Assembly: GCF_014529535.1 (NCBI RefSeq)
Contig: NW_023503375.1
Span: 5,703,858 to 5,767,857, forward strand
Origin: Bradysia coprophila
Lineage: Eukaryota > Arthropoda > Insecta > Diptera > Sciaridae
DNA length: 64,000 nt
Direction: 5' to 3'
Shown: in pieces, positions 33,466 through 45,209 of the stretch
Layout of the letters: every line of letters starts with the position of its first letter
How positions within the stretch are numbered: position 1 is the stretch's first letter
Notes under the pieces: generated by a model
The model's input: only the letters and a program-made list of their open reading frames with translations
Told to the model about the DNA's origin: nothing
Database searches by the model: none
Position numbers and translations under genes: made by a program

Positions 33466-35574
33466 TATCTTATATATCTTACTCGCTGCTCATGATCCAA
33501 ACGCTGTGGTAAACTCAAAGGGAGATACATCCGAAGCAGCTAAAGCTGCTTAACCATCCTCCTAGGTTTTCTTTATGGGACAGATAAATTGCTTGTAAAA
33601 ACTTTTATATAGACTACAGAACTGCAGTCTGTGTAATCTGTTGGAATCAAAGATTGCGTTTGAACATTAATTCAAAATTAATCCTCCAATATAATCTAAT
33701 TTTTTATAGCAAAATAATTTGAATTAGAATGAACAATAATTGTTATTAGATGTGGTCAGATCTTTCTTCGCAAGAAGGTTTACACTAATAGTCTAAGCGC
33801 ATCGGCACTACCTGAGATTAGCCTTTTATTTAAATTTACAATGAATTACGGTATTTGGTAATCATTTATTTAAGATCCGTTCGAAAGTCGCAAAAGATTC
33901 TTAAAGGCGTAAATTAAATAAAATCGGTGAAACCGTGTCACTGTAACAATTTGTAAAAGGATGAATTCACTTGAACCAAAGAAAATGTTTCACTGTAGCA
34001 TTTCTTAAATGGAAAAACGATTGCGCAAACAAAATCGAATCAAATCATCGCAACAATCCCACGACATCGATGTTCAGCAAATTACCGAAAAAATTTGATA
34101 TTTTTTACATATGAAAGTTACTTCAGTACAACAGTTGTTACTGCAACTTAAATTTATTGATTCAATGACAAAATAGAACCTTTGCATGTGAAGTTACGAA
34201 CATGAACTTTTAAAAATTTTAGCGCTCATAAAAAGCGTACCATTTTTGACACCTTTTGATCTAGTACGTTTAGCACTACCATTTTGACGTACATCAATCA
34301 GAAACATTGTTGATGTTTACAAACCACAAAATGGTTCTTTGATGCAAATGGAGTTTTGTAAAAGTTGAATCGAAACTCAAATATTTTAATATGAAATGTT
34401 TAGTGTTTGATGACCAAATGTTGTATAGTCGATAGGCCTTATCTTTTCGCAGGTAATTTAATTCATAAACACGCACTGATCCAAATTTTTATTTTCGAAA
34501 AATTGTTTTAGGAAAATGATCCAGCATCAACCGCTTACATTAGATTAGATTATTGCCGGTCCGAGCTTAAGAAAACAGATTCTTTTTCTTCGACTCCGAT
34601 GCGTTATATTGTCTACGTAAACACGAAATTCAAGCGATACAAAGACCTCAACTTTAAAATGACATTTTGAAACCGCACCTTGAGGCTCTTGGAACATCGA
34701 GTGACCAAAAATCTCAAATCGGTCCACTGACCTCGGACATAAAAATTTTGTTCTAGGACCCCCCTCAACTTTAATTTTTGAACATTTCTCCTGAAGAGAC
34801 CAAAGCTCTACGACGCCATCTTGTGGCCGTACCAGCATCAAAGTTGGTACCCTGAATTGACACATTTTGCATCTTTTGTCGAAAACGCTTCCGCCGATTT
34901 TTTTAATATATACCTCAATCGATAGGTATTTTCAGCGGCTATCAACCATGGAAATTGCACAAAATTTCTATGTACTGTTTTTGAGAAAATTGAGAAAAAC
35001 TACCCAAAAACCTACTTTTTTGCAATTTGCTGCGGCTCACAGGTGTGTGGCCGCTCTCAAATGTTTTTATTTGGAAGCGCCGACCTCGAAAACCCTTTAG
35101 ACACATATTTCACGCCAATCCATTAATTTTACGCGAAATGGCAGCCATTTTTCGTTTCAAAAATTCCGACTTTGAAGCCACCTAGCGGCCAAGCGACGCA
35201 TAAAAAAAATTTTGACCTACATTTCCTGAATCAGCATCAAAAACTCTACCGAAATCAACCGTAAAATCGTTAGGTCCGAGGGACGGCCTCAGTCCTAACC
35301 TAGGTCCGAACTCGACTTTTTCCCATCTCGCCACCCCAAAAAACACTCCTATCTACTTTTTAGATTTTTAGAAAGTACGATGCCCTGCGGGCATCGTGTA
35401 ATAGATGCCGGGACAGTCCTGTATTAAGGCGCAGCGCTGCGCGCTGCGCTTGCAACCAGGTTACATTGGATGCTGCTAAGTAACTCCATTACTTCGAAAA
35501 AAAACTTTGTGATACTCGTAAACCGAGGGGTAACCGACTCGGGAAATTGACTACACACCCTCAAAGGAATTGCC

Positions 35575-35720
35575 GGAGTATCCGGTAAATAATTGGAATT
35601 GATGGAATTGACCGGAATTGATCGGAATTGATCGGAATTGGCAGGAATTGATCGGAATTGATCGGAATTGATAGGAATTGACTGGAAATATGTGGAATTG
35701 TAAGGAATTGAAAGTAAATG
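35575..35720. repeat. GGAATTGATC short tandem array
   Basis: About 14 imperfect copies of a 10-11-bp unit near the left end of the 35524-37376 element; a matching array lies near the right end. Confidence 0.75.
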
Positions 35721-36377
35721 AGAGTAAATGCTGATAAGTGTGATTATCGGAAAGAAGGACCAGCGAATGCAAAACCACATTATTTCCTTTTTGTTTTAAT
35801 TTTAAAAGCTCCCGCACAATAAATAACAGTGTACAGTGTTGATCAGTTCCATTTTAGAACAGGTCCAACGTCCTTTTATGTTCAAAATATGCACACTGAA
35901 GGATTCTTCTTCGGACGATTCTTGTTAGTCAGATACAGAAGAGTTTGAGCCGCAACAAACAAGTGAATATTCGTCGGGGGAATGTTAGGCTGGGGCATTG
36001 CCTTTGCGAAATGCTCCAGTTTCAAACCAAATTTACAAAAAAAAATGCATCAGCGACAATATCATCTATTCCATCAACTTTTCAAAAGCCTAAAATCTTA
36101 CGATGTCGATCACTTGAGCGAAACAAAAAATTGAGTGCTTTTGCCTTTGCTGACGTGTGCTGAAGTGCTGAACAAATCCATTTCCTGTCGAGGTACGAAC
36201 AACGTTTTGTGCATCGGACAACTAAAATAGACAAAACACAGCAACTTTCTTGAAAACATACACACTTCACATTCACCATAAACCATAAATCGTAAAGAAA
36301 TGAAGTTTTTTTCATGTACTGGTCATAAATTACGGAATTTTTCTCGTAACTTAGGCCCTCAGCATGAAACGTTGTAT

Positions 36378-36480
36378 AGGCATCTGTTGTGGACGGTTTA
36401 TTTTAGGCACTTTCGCTTGTCGCCCTCACTTCGTTCGCGCTACAATCCGCGAAATTGCCTAAAATATACCGTCCACAACA
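36378..36480. mobile_element. About 100-bp palindromic MITE
   Basis: gttgtggacggtttatttta (36383) is mirrored by aaatataccgtccacaac around ttcgctt..ccgcgaaatt. Relatives of one arm occur near 22440 and 32830. Confidence 0.65.
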
Positions 36481-36736
36481 TATTTATACGTAAATAACTA
36501 TTCCTGCACGATATATAGTTCGGGAAAAACTGACATTTCTTAATGAAAAATCATGGCAAAATATGTCGTATTTCAGTTGTCGGCACAAAAGTTTTTCGTC
36601 ATTTCCTGACTTGGTACGAAAAATACTATTTATCTAAAATAAACAATGATCTGCGATGTGAAATCATTTTAAACAAAACTGCAGTCAATTGGACGGTTCA
36701 ATCTAAATTGAAATTGAAAAATCTCTTCTAAAAGTA

Positions 36737-36860
36737 CAGTGAACGACATCTCAAATGTCTCACTGTCAAATTTTTCTGAGAATTTTATTGTGTCATTGCA
36801 AATTCACAATGACATTCTCTGAAAAAAATGACAGTGAGACATTTGAGATGTCGTTCACTG
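36737..36860. mobile_element. Tc1/mariner-type MITE with TA duplication
   Basis: The ends CAGTGAACGACATCTCAAAT and its exact complement lie at the two sides; TA flanks both ends; the arms are about 45 bp and almost perfect. Confidence 0.85.
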
Positions 36861-37627
36861 TATGAGTGAAAATTAAAGATTCTAACAAAATGAGTCACAA
36901 ATGTCGGACAACATAGTTGTTCCAAATTTTTTCTTGATATAGTCTGACGATTCTTTTTCCAAAATGCTTAAGGGTTTAACTTTGACTTTAAGTTTATATC
37001 TATTTGAAAATATCGAGCAATTATTTCGAAAATTCGTGGAATTGAAGGAATTGATTGGAATTATAGGAATCGAAGGGCGAATCCGGCAAGTAGTGGTGTT
37101 AATCCGTTAATTAAAGAAATGAAAGGAATTAAGAGCAATTAAAAGGAATTGACAGGAAGTACCTTTAGAAATTGAAAGGGTATTGAAAGGAAATTGAAAG
37201 GGAATTGAAAGGAATTGAACGGAATTGAACGGAATTGAACGGAATTGAAAGGAATTGAAGGAAATAGAGCGAATCCGGCAATTAGACGAGTTGGTCCGGT
37301 AATTGAGGTAATTAAACGGAATTGACAGGAATTAGAAATTGATTTGCCACCATTTTGGCCAGTCGGTTACCCCTCGTCGTAAACTCGCAACTGTTTTTTT
37401 TCAACAAGTGTAGAGTTTGTGTATTTGAGCCGAAGCTTGTTGCTCAAAAACACACTTGTGAGTTTGCCACTAAATTATCACCTCGCAGCATCCAATGTAA
37501 CCTATCTTTGGTACCATCACGAACTCTGGATGGATATATCTTTACGAGATATTTTCAGTTCTAGATACATAATATTTTATAAACAAAAGGAAAACAGTCC
37601 ATTAAAACGTTGTACATTTTCATTTAG

Positions 37628-38001
37628 ATGGACCGAAGCGAGCACGGACGGCGTACTCAGTGGAACAAATTTCAGAACTGGAGAAGACTCCCAAACAGAG
37701 CGCGTACATCACAAGAATCGTCCGCCTGCAGCTTTCGGAGCAAATGGGCTTGCCGGAAGCGACAATAAAGATATGGTTTCAGAATCGGCACATGAAAGAC
37801 AAATTGGAAAAGCGGACGCAACGCAGGCGAATTTCATCAACTTCATCCACACCATCAACATCAACTTCATCAACACCTTCAACATCGATTCCGAACACAC
37901 CTGTCTATGGTAACAGCCTTTACGATGATAGCATGGACAGTTACTTAGGATTCGACCTCGGCAACACTAATGACAATGTGCTCTCAAATTTATGGCAATA
38001 A
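37628..38001 (+). CDS. Homeobox exon, copy A
   Basis: After an acceptor ttttcatttag the frame reads D/N-GPKRARTAYSVEQ and continues through a complete homeodomain to YSNLWQ-like C-terminus and TAA, about 124 codons; an AATAAA overlaps the stop. Helix 3 (ATIKIWFQNRHMKDK) keeps W48, F49, Q50 and N51, the DNA-contact core. LPEATIK and MKDK recall Even-skipped-type homeodomains. Two oddities are Pro where the core F20 belongs (LEKTP) and His instead of Arg53 (NRHMK). A Ser/Thr/Pro tail follows. No 5' exon or ATG was found, so it may be a 3' exon of a longer gene or a retained fragment. The hAT insertion at 35524-37376 lies 250 bp upstream. Confidence 0.6.
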
Positions 38002-39260
38002 AAATAGAATACACCAAAGACGATACGGCTATTCATCGATAACAGATAATGACGACAAAAATAATGACAAGCTCTGGGTAATACGGTCCATTATATAGCA
38101 AAATGCATGTTAAAAATTTAAGTACAAGATTTGAAATCAACAAATTAAAATACTTTGATCGATGGAAGTAATAGACCCGATAATAATACTCGTCATATGA
38201 TTAATTGATCTATTCATTAGAACTTTTGTTAGAAAACTAATCCTTTATCCATTTAACATCCTAACATCCATCCTAACATTTACATTTTTATAGATAAACA
38301 AAAGAAACAAAAGATCTAGTTTTATTCAAGAGTCAACTACGAAATCACGGCAGGCCTTATTTTACTCCCCAATTTTGCTCCCGAAAAGTGAGGTTCTCCA
38401 ATTTTAATTCGTCGAGTTAATCTCGAAAAATTTTGTTACAATTAATTTATAATGGTTGGTCCGACGAATGTTGAATTTTTTTTATTCCAACGCAAAAATT
38501 GAAACGTCTTACCGTTTACATTTTTAATGAAACGTTTTACTGTTTACATTAAGAATAGACGAATACAAGGATAAACGATGCTGATTTCGGCGTATCACGC
38601 CTCATCAGTACACCTATGTCTTGCCATCAGGACAATATGTATATCAGCACGACACAAACTAGAGTGACATAGTCACGTCGGCATGCCACACAATTTTCGT
38701 CATCTGTTCAATACTTGTTTTTCGCTTTGCTGCTATATCTGCCGCATATAGCATTGTTGGATCTCTCATATCCAAACGATTGCGGAGTAATTCATGTGAA
38801 TTTCGGTTTTTTGCTATGTCTATCACTCACAGACTTTGTTGTTGAGTCTCCACTCCCAAACAATGTGAAGTTTTGGTCAAAGTAAATAACAATATGTATA
38901 CCAAAGTGTGGTTGATGGCATAGCAGTTGCTATTGTCATAGCAACTGCGGTGTTTTAGTAGATTATTCACCTCTGTTCACATGTTTATTTAGACACTTGG
39001 GGAGTTATTGCATGAGCCGAAGGCGAATGTTATAACCCCAATTGTCTGAATAAACATTTGGACAGAGGTGAATACGCTCTTTTATCTACCGACACTTTTT
39101 CACTGCTATTATTTCACCTAAACCGAAACAAGTAATTTCACATTGTTATGTTGCTGGTCTGGTAATATTAAATTACTAATATAAGCTATTGTATTGCTTT
39201 GTTCCGACCAATGTTGAATTTTTTTTATTTCAACGTAAAAAATGAAACGTTGTTAATGGT

Positions 39261-39487
39261 TTTGAGCACAGCACTGCTCCTAGCATGAACACTGAATTGA
39301 CAAGTGTCAAATTTGGAGGCTTTAGTGATAAGAGCTACCGCTTACAATTGATTGTATTGTATGTTTTAGCTCACACATCGAAGTCATCTATCTATCCATA
39401 CAAAAGAAACGCAGTGCCTACTGTGATTTCATCAGCCTCCGAATATTTTGTATGTTCATGCTAGTAGCAGGGCTGTGTTTTGAGTCA
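39261..39487. mobile_element. MITE, family of 11021-11218
   Basis: gagcacagcactgctcctag at the left and ctagtagcagggctgtgttt at the right are inverted repeats, followed by catgaaca-type arms, as in the element before the cold-shock gene. Confidence 0.7.
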
Positions 39488-41008
39488 AAGCAACTAATTA
39501 AATCATTTATTTCCGAATTATTTTTAATTAACGCTTTTGGCCGAACATGAAAATCCAATTGTCGGACACTTTTTTCCGATGCTCGGACACCTCTTCTTCA
39601 ATGCTCGGACGCTAACTGAATTAAATAATTTCACGGATTTTTTTCAATAAAATAAGAAAAGTCAATTGTTAATCATTCAAATACACTAAAAATGAAATGA
39701 AAACACTAACTTGAATAGATAAAACCGTTTAAATTACAATTTACAGAGCATTTTTGAGTCACACTATTTTGGTACCATTTTCGGTGTATTTAACATGGCA
39801 TATGTTGAATTTGACACTTCATATGTTTTCCATATAGTCCGACTACTGAATCAAGACCAAATATCATGTTTGTATCAACCGGACACCCAAAAAATAGTAG
39901 AAATAATTGTTTATAATCGTGTTTGACTGAAAATAATATTATTTTGAACATTAATTAATCTCAAAAACAAAGCCACTGTACAATATAAGTAATTTTCAAC
40001 TAGAAAAAAGATGTGTTTTGATCACCTCACAAACTATTTTTCAGGTAGAAAATTAAACTTTTCAGTATGTGGTGCCACTGTTTCAATGATTAAAATTACA
40101 CAGTGTTCCTAGTGAATCCAATTTTACGACCAATCGATAGTGAAAACTACAAATTACAACTGAAGGATAGTCATCCACAATATTTTCGAGTTAGAAGTAA
40201 ATTATTTTACTTTTAATGTCAAAGTGTCCGAGCATTGGGTCGTGTCCGAGGACTGGTACGCCTACCCTAATTTACCGTTTTTCTACACGAAATAAAAATT
40301 AACCATTTTTAAAACATAAACAAAGTGACCGTAAAGTTCTACTTTCTCGCCACATGACAGAAAGTGCTGCACACTTCTCACTAGAAATGTCATTCGACCA
40401 GTCGTCAACAAAACGCCATTTTATTTTCTCACGACCTATTGAGGGACCAAAAACTCTTGTAAGAATTTAATATTTTCTCGTCTCGGTTACCAAATAACTA
40501 TTTATTGAAGAACTTATTATTTCTAAGCTCAGTACTTCAATCCAATCCCTATTTATGATCAATTAAGGTAAATTTTCAACGAGTACATAAATTTGAATTT
40601 CAAAGTTCAAAGTTCGAAACACTAACCAAATATGTTTTTCAGATCGCATTGATTCAATTTATTATAGATCATTTTCATGCAAAAACCAGTAAATTGAACG
40701 CAGTTACCGTCAATTTATTGAGGTTAAGGACTACTTGACGAAAAATTAAGTGGGGTTACGTTGACGAGTACCGTATAATGAAAATGATCTACATTCATAA
40801 AGTTCCGTTGATACTAGTTAGCAGCCAATAACATTGACAATTCGGACAACACAAATGTTACCGTAATAATAAATACAAAAAAAATAAAAAATGCAACGCA
40901 ATTATAACGAACTTTTCTATTTTCAGCCGTCGCCGTCGTCGTCGCAGAACGGTGAGAAGCAGACACGGCAACCCAGAAATAAAGGTATAGCCATTTTATA
41001 CAGAACTT

Positions 41009-41131
41009 TACTACCTGCCCCATGCGAAAGTTGACCATTTGACCATGGCAATTTGTCCCCTGCGAAAATGATGGACCATTTTCAGTTCATTTTTCCTATT
41101 TGGAAACCAACTTTCGCATGGAGTAGGTAGC
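41009..41131. mobile_element. Small palindrome, copy 2
   Basis: ctacctgccccatgcgaaag is mirrored by tttcgcatggagtaggtag; near-identical to 33340-33465. Confidence 0.65.
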
Positions 41132-41138
41132 AAATCAT

Positions 41139-42782
41139 GTTACATTGGATGCTGCTAAGTAACTCCATTACTTCGAAAAAAAACTTTGTGATACTCGTAA
41201 ACTCGCAACTGTTTTTTTTCAACAAGTGTAGAGTTTGTGTATTTGAGCCGAAGTCAGTTGCACCGAAGCTTGTTGCTCAAAAACACACTTGTGAGTTTGC
41301 CACTAAATTATCACCTCGCAGCATCCAATGTAACCTATCTTTGGTACCATCACGAACTCTGGATGGATATATCTTTACGAGATATTTTCAGTTCTAGATA
41401 CATAATATTTTATAAACAAAAGGAAAACAGTCCATTAAAACGTTGTACATTTTCATTTAGATGGACCGATGCGAGCACGGACGGCGTACTCAGTGGAACA
41501 AATTTCAGAACTGGAGAAGACTCCCAAACAGAGCGCGTACATCACAAGAATCGTCCGCCTGCAGCTTTCGGAGCAAATGGGCTTGCCGGAAGCGACAATA
41601 AAGATATGGTTTCAGAATCGGCACATGAAAGACAAATTGGAAAAGCGGACGCAACGCAGGCGAATTTCATCAACTTCATCCACACCATCAACATCAACTT
41701 CATCAACACCTTCAACATCGATTCCGAACACACCTGTCTATGGTAACAGCTTTTACGATGATAGCATGGATAGTTACTTAGGATTCGACCTCGGCAACAC
41801 TAATGACAATGTGCTCTCAAATTTATGGCAATAAAAATAGAATACATCTGTTATCGATAATGACGACAAAAATAATGACAAGCTCTGGGTAATACGGTCC
41901 ATTATATAGCAAAATGCATGTTAAAAATTTAAGTACAAGATTTGAAATCAACAAATTAAAATACTTTGATCGATGGAAGTAATAGACCCGATAATAATAC
42001 TCGTCATATGATTAATTGATCTATTCATTAGAACTTTTGTTAGAAAACTAATCCTTTATCCATTTAACATCCTAACATCCATCCTAACATTTACATTTTT
42101 ATAGATAAACAAAAGAAAAAATTATTAACAAAAGAAACAAAAGATCTAGTTTTATTCAAGAGTCAACTACGAAATCACGGCAGGCCTTATTTTACTCCCC
42201 AATTTTGCTCCCGAAAAGTGAGGTTCTCCAATTTTAATTCGTCGAGTTAATCTCGAAAAATTTTGTTACAATTAATTTATAATGGTTGGTCCGACGAATG
42301 TTGAATTTTTTTTATTCCAACGCAAAAATTGAAACGTCTTACCGTTTACATTTTTAATGAAACGTTTTACTGTTTACATTAAGAATAGACGAATACAAGG
42401 ATAAACGATGCTGATTTCGGCGTATCACGCCTCATCAGTACACCTATGTCTTGCCATCAGGACAATATGTATATCAGCACGACACAAACTAGAGTGACAT
42501 AGTCACATCGGCATGCCACACAATTTTCGTCATCTGTTCAATACTTGTTTTTCGCTTTGCTGCTATATCTGCCACATATATCATTGTTGGATCTCTCATA
42601 TCCAAACGATTGCGGAGTAATTCATGTGAATTTCGGTTTTTTGCTATGTCTATCACTCACAGACTTTCTTGTTGAGTCTCTCACTCCCAAACAATGTGAA
42701 GTTTTGGTCCAAGTAAATAACAATATGTATACCAAAGTGTGGTTGATGGCATAGCAGTTGCTATTGTCATAGCAACTGCTGT
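41139..42782. repeat. Segmental duplication, copy B
   Basis: Uninterrupted copy of the unit described at 35460-38952. It ends at a small palindrome (gcagttgctattgtcatagc then aactgc) present in both copies, beyond which the sequences differ. Confidence 0.9.
41461..41834 (+). CDS. Homeobox exon, copy B
   Basis: Near-identical twin of 37628-38001. The differences are Lys to Met at the second homeodomain residue (aag to atg, which creates an ATG at 41469), Leu to Phe near the C-terminus and one synonymous change. From that ATG the ORF is 121 aa and starts MRARTAYSVEQ, so translation could begin inside the homeodomain. The same acceptor and poly(A) signal as in copy A are kept. The open frame in both copies suggests either constraint or very recent duplication. 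Confidence 0.6.
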
Positions 42783-43172
42783 GTTTAATTTCGGCTTCGC
42801 CTCGGGTCGACAATCGATATCTAGTGCGAAAAAATACATTCATACCTACCTTGGTAGATAAATAACTATTACGTGTCTCTGTCTGTGTGTGAAAACGTAC
42901 ATTATATGCATCAGAGCGGAAAGGGAATTCAAGTTCATCTTTGCATCGACACATAAAATAATTATGAAACTCTGTCCAAACGCTCATTTTGACGAGTTGG
43001 ATCGTGATTCGCACCTTCGGCTTAAGATTACAAACTGTCATTCGTCAAAATGAACAAATTTGGACATAGATTAATCTATATATTATTGGACAAAATTGTG
43101 ATTTTGTTGGTTCCTTTTAGTTAGTTTCGGTTAAATACTTGAAAAAATTGATCGAAGCAAAGAATCGGATTA
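42783..43172. other. Intergenic with a palindrome (about 42974-43070)
   Basis: ctgtccaaacgctcattttg is mirrored by aaaatgaacaaatttggaca around tcgtgattcgcaccttcggc. No gene is seen. Confidence 0.5.
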
Positions 43173-43291
43173 TCGGCCTTAAATGGACCATGCCCGTCAG
43201 AGATACACCGCATCGAAATGATACCCAATTTGACCGGTTTGCATCCAGACTATGCTATTCTTTACGATAGGGACTACATGACTCGACTGCC
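43173..43291 (+). pseudogene. Truncated copy of the LRR-like fragment
   Basis: About 120 bp, from gccttaaatgga to actcgactgcc, is almost identical to 25302-25420. It covers GLCPSEIHR-like to TRLP codons; the proximal sites read ccatgcccgtcagag versus ctatgcccatcagag. It then runs directly into a palindrome (cgtacgtatcgaatttc..gaaattcgatacgtacg, 43301-43378), so the coding match stops abruptly. It is clearly non-functional and shows the family is dispersed. Confidence 0.75.
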
Positions 43292-43740
43292 TGGACGTAC
43301 GTATCGAATTTCGAATTTGGTTTGTTCTAAATGTCATAAATATTTGAAATAGAACGAAAGAAATTCGATACGTACGCCGCTATTTGAAGCTATACGGCTA
43401 CTTTACTCTTACGTGTTACAAAAACAATTCCACGCCTTGGAAACGCATCCACGACACAAACAGGCAAAGAAAATTCGCGCGTCAAATAACGCATAAAAGT
43501 GAAAAAAAATCGCGCGCTATTCCTAATTTTTCCTCATTAGTCGCTTTGGTGTGGAATTGATCAACTGTAATTTGGCATAGCGAAGCATTGCTTTGCATTG
43601 TGACATACAATGGCACAGCAGCATAGCTTCGGTGTGGCATAGTGGCATTGCATAGCACGGACATGACAATTTGCACAGCTGAGCGTAGCAATTGTTGGAG
43701 AGCAGCAATTCTAAATAGCCTCAATACAACGTACACACAC
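43292..43740. other. Palindrome and low-complexity repeat
   Basis: 43301-43378 is a short palindrome. 43410-43690 repeats the 28170-28380 block (acaaaaacaattccacg, acatacaatggcacagcagc). The small ORFs read from it reflect the gcatagc repeats. Confidence 0.6.
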
Positions 43741-44125
43741 TAGGGATGGGAGGCGTTCAAAATTATCGATAATATCAATCGAAAGAAATTATCGATAATC
43801 GATTAATCATATCGTTATCGATAATTTAATAATTATCGATAATTATCAAAATATCGAAATTCGATAATTATCAAAACATCGATATTTTGATATTTATCTG
43901 AAAATTCATGATAATATACCGATATATCGGAATATATCGATAAATATCGGATTTTCGGACCGAAATATCGATATATCGAATTATCGATATCTTGATAATT
44001 ATCAAAATATCAATAATTATCAATTATCGATATTTTTTTGATAATTCTCGATAAAAAAGTCGATAATTATCGATTATCGATAATTGATAATTATCGATAA
44101 TCATTTTCATTATCGCCCATGCCTA
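43741..44125. mobile_element. 385-bp hAT-type MITE, tatcgat-rich
   Basis: The ends are TAGGGATGGG and CCCATGCCTA, flanked by acacacac on both sides. The duplication is exact but low-complexity. The interior is almost entirely tatcgat/ataattatcga repeats in both orientations and can fold on itself. It is related to the ends of 30505-32248. Confidence 0.8.
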
Positions 44126-45209
44126 ACACACACTCTTCATAACAATTGATGTAGCTGAGCGTGCATAGTCTTGCAATCTCGTAGCGTGATCAAGCATCGC
44201 ATGAATCGATATGCAACGAAGGATTCATTGGATGTATAATAAATATTATGCACGTATGACAAAGCGGTCGAGGCTTGCCGAGACGGATTGTCATACGTGC
44301 ATATTCTTTTTTATCGCATAAGCGAAAACGAGACAACAAGATATGCGAATGACACGTTGACAATTTACAGAAGTATAATGTTTGTTTATATATCCTTGGT
44401 AAATAATTTTTTCGGGGCGATAAATGCATAGACCCGAGAATTATTAATTCAAGTTGATTGAGGAGGAGTGTCGGAGAGATTGTTTTCACTTTTTTTTCTA
44501 TATTTGTTTTGAACATACTTCTTGCTATATGAGACCTCATCAGTCAGAGCTTGTCGTTTATTCTTGCTGTCGCTGTCGATAACAGATGACAGCCGTCTGC
44601 AACATTTCAACTCTCATGCGCCGTAGAAGAATAATTAAATTTATCACAATAATAGCTTATTGCTTCGTCGTCAGTCCAATTGTTGTACTTTCCTCGTGTA
44701 CTTCGTTGCGTCTATTCTCCACCCAGAATAGACGATACCAAATGTTGATTTGTTTCTCTGAGCTCAGCCGAGAACTCTTCGTAATTGAAGAACCCGTTCT
44801 CCTGAGCTCAGAGAACTAGTTAAAACAAGCTCGTTTTGATTCAACAATAACAAAAAGACTAGTTTTATTCCATTAATTCACCTGCTTTTATACAAGAATT
44901 CTTCCCTACTACTTCCATACATAAATTTCGGTTCATTAACTCTTCGACTAATAATTGTCAAATTGACAATAATAATTCATTTTAAATAATTCAACGCATT
45001 TCACTTATCATGCAGTTATTTTCTTCAATAAGTATACTTTCAAACAGAAACGCAACTTATGCATTTTTGTTTCAACTCAAAACATTCTAGATCAATATTT
45101 GTATTGGAACAGCGATCTTGCCAACCTTCAAATACTCTGTCCAATTCGGACATTCTCCCCTCTGTCGGCAGACCCTTGTAATGGCTGTCTGGTGTTAATC
45201 GGATACGTG
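44126..45209. other. Intergenic with a strong hairpin (44245-44308)
   Basis: attatgcacgtatgacaaag pairs with ttgtcatacgtgcatattc over a 25-30-bp loop. Near 44560, tcgataacagatgacagccg recalls the repeat beside the homeobox copies. No gene is seen. Confidence 0.45.

Larger units (their letters stand above)
32257..35459. other. Repeat-rich intergenic region
   Basis: No gene was recognised. Pieces: a palindrome at 32378-32642; 33157-33275, duplicated at 40270-40387 (ccgtttttctacacgaaa); and 33288-33467, duplicated at 40970-41134. The stretch 33500-34500 shows nothing recognised. 34550-35400 holds one unfamiliar block with a short perfect hairpin cgatgccctgcgggcatcg (35380-35398). Confidence 0.45.
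35524..37376. mobile_element. 1.85-kb hAT-type element inside homeobox copy A
   Basis: The ends are CGAGGGGTAACCGACT and AGTCGGTTACCCCTCG; tcgtaaac is duplicated exactly (35516-35523 and 37377-37384). The uninterrupted duplicate near 41190 provides the empty site. Both subterminal regions carry arrays of ggaattga-type repeats in the same orientation (about 35575-35720 and 37030-37335). Two smaller palindromes lie inside (36378-36480; 36737-36860). No transposase ORF. Confidence 0.92.
35460..38952. repeat. Segmental duplication, copy A
   Basis: The segment 35460-35523 plus 37385-38952 matches 41139-42782 base for base apart from scattered substitutions and small indels. Copy A is split by the hAT-type element. 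Copy A lacks a 16-bp stretch (tcagttgcaccgaagc) present in copy B and has about 24 extra bp near 38010-38040. The duplicated unit includes one homeobox exon and its 3' flank. Confidence 0.9.
38953..41138. other. Repeat-rich spacer between the homeobox copies
   Basis: It contains a palindrome at about 38957-39091 (ttcacctctgttcacatgtt mirrored), and a second ccaatgttgaattttttttatt (39207) matching 38465 in copy A. The MITE at about 39261-39487 is related to that upstream of the cold-shock gene. A block with tgctcggacacc / gtgtccgagcat ends lies at 39540-40260, and 40270-40387 is shared with 33157-33275. No gene is seen. Confidence 0.5.

Noticed and set aside
37419..37913. 164-aa ORF overlapping homeobox copy A
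   Set aside because: It is a shifted frame over the homeobox exon; the homeodomain frame is the conserved one, and the same shadow recurs in copy B.
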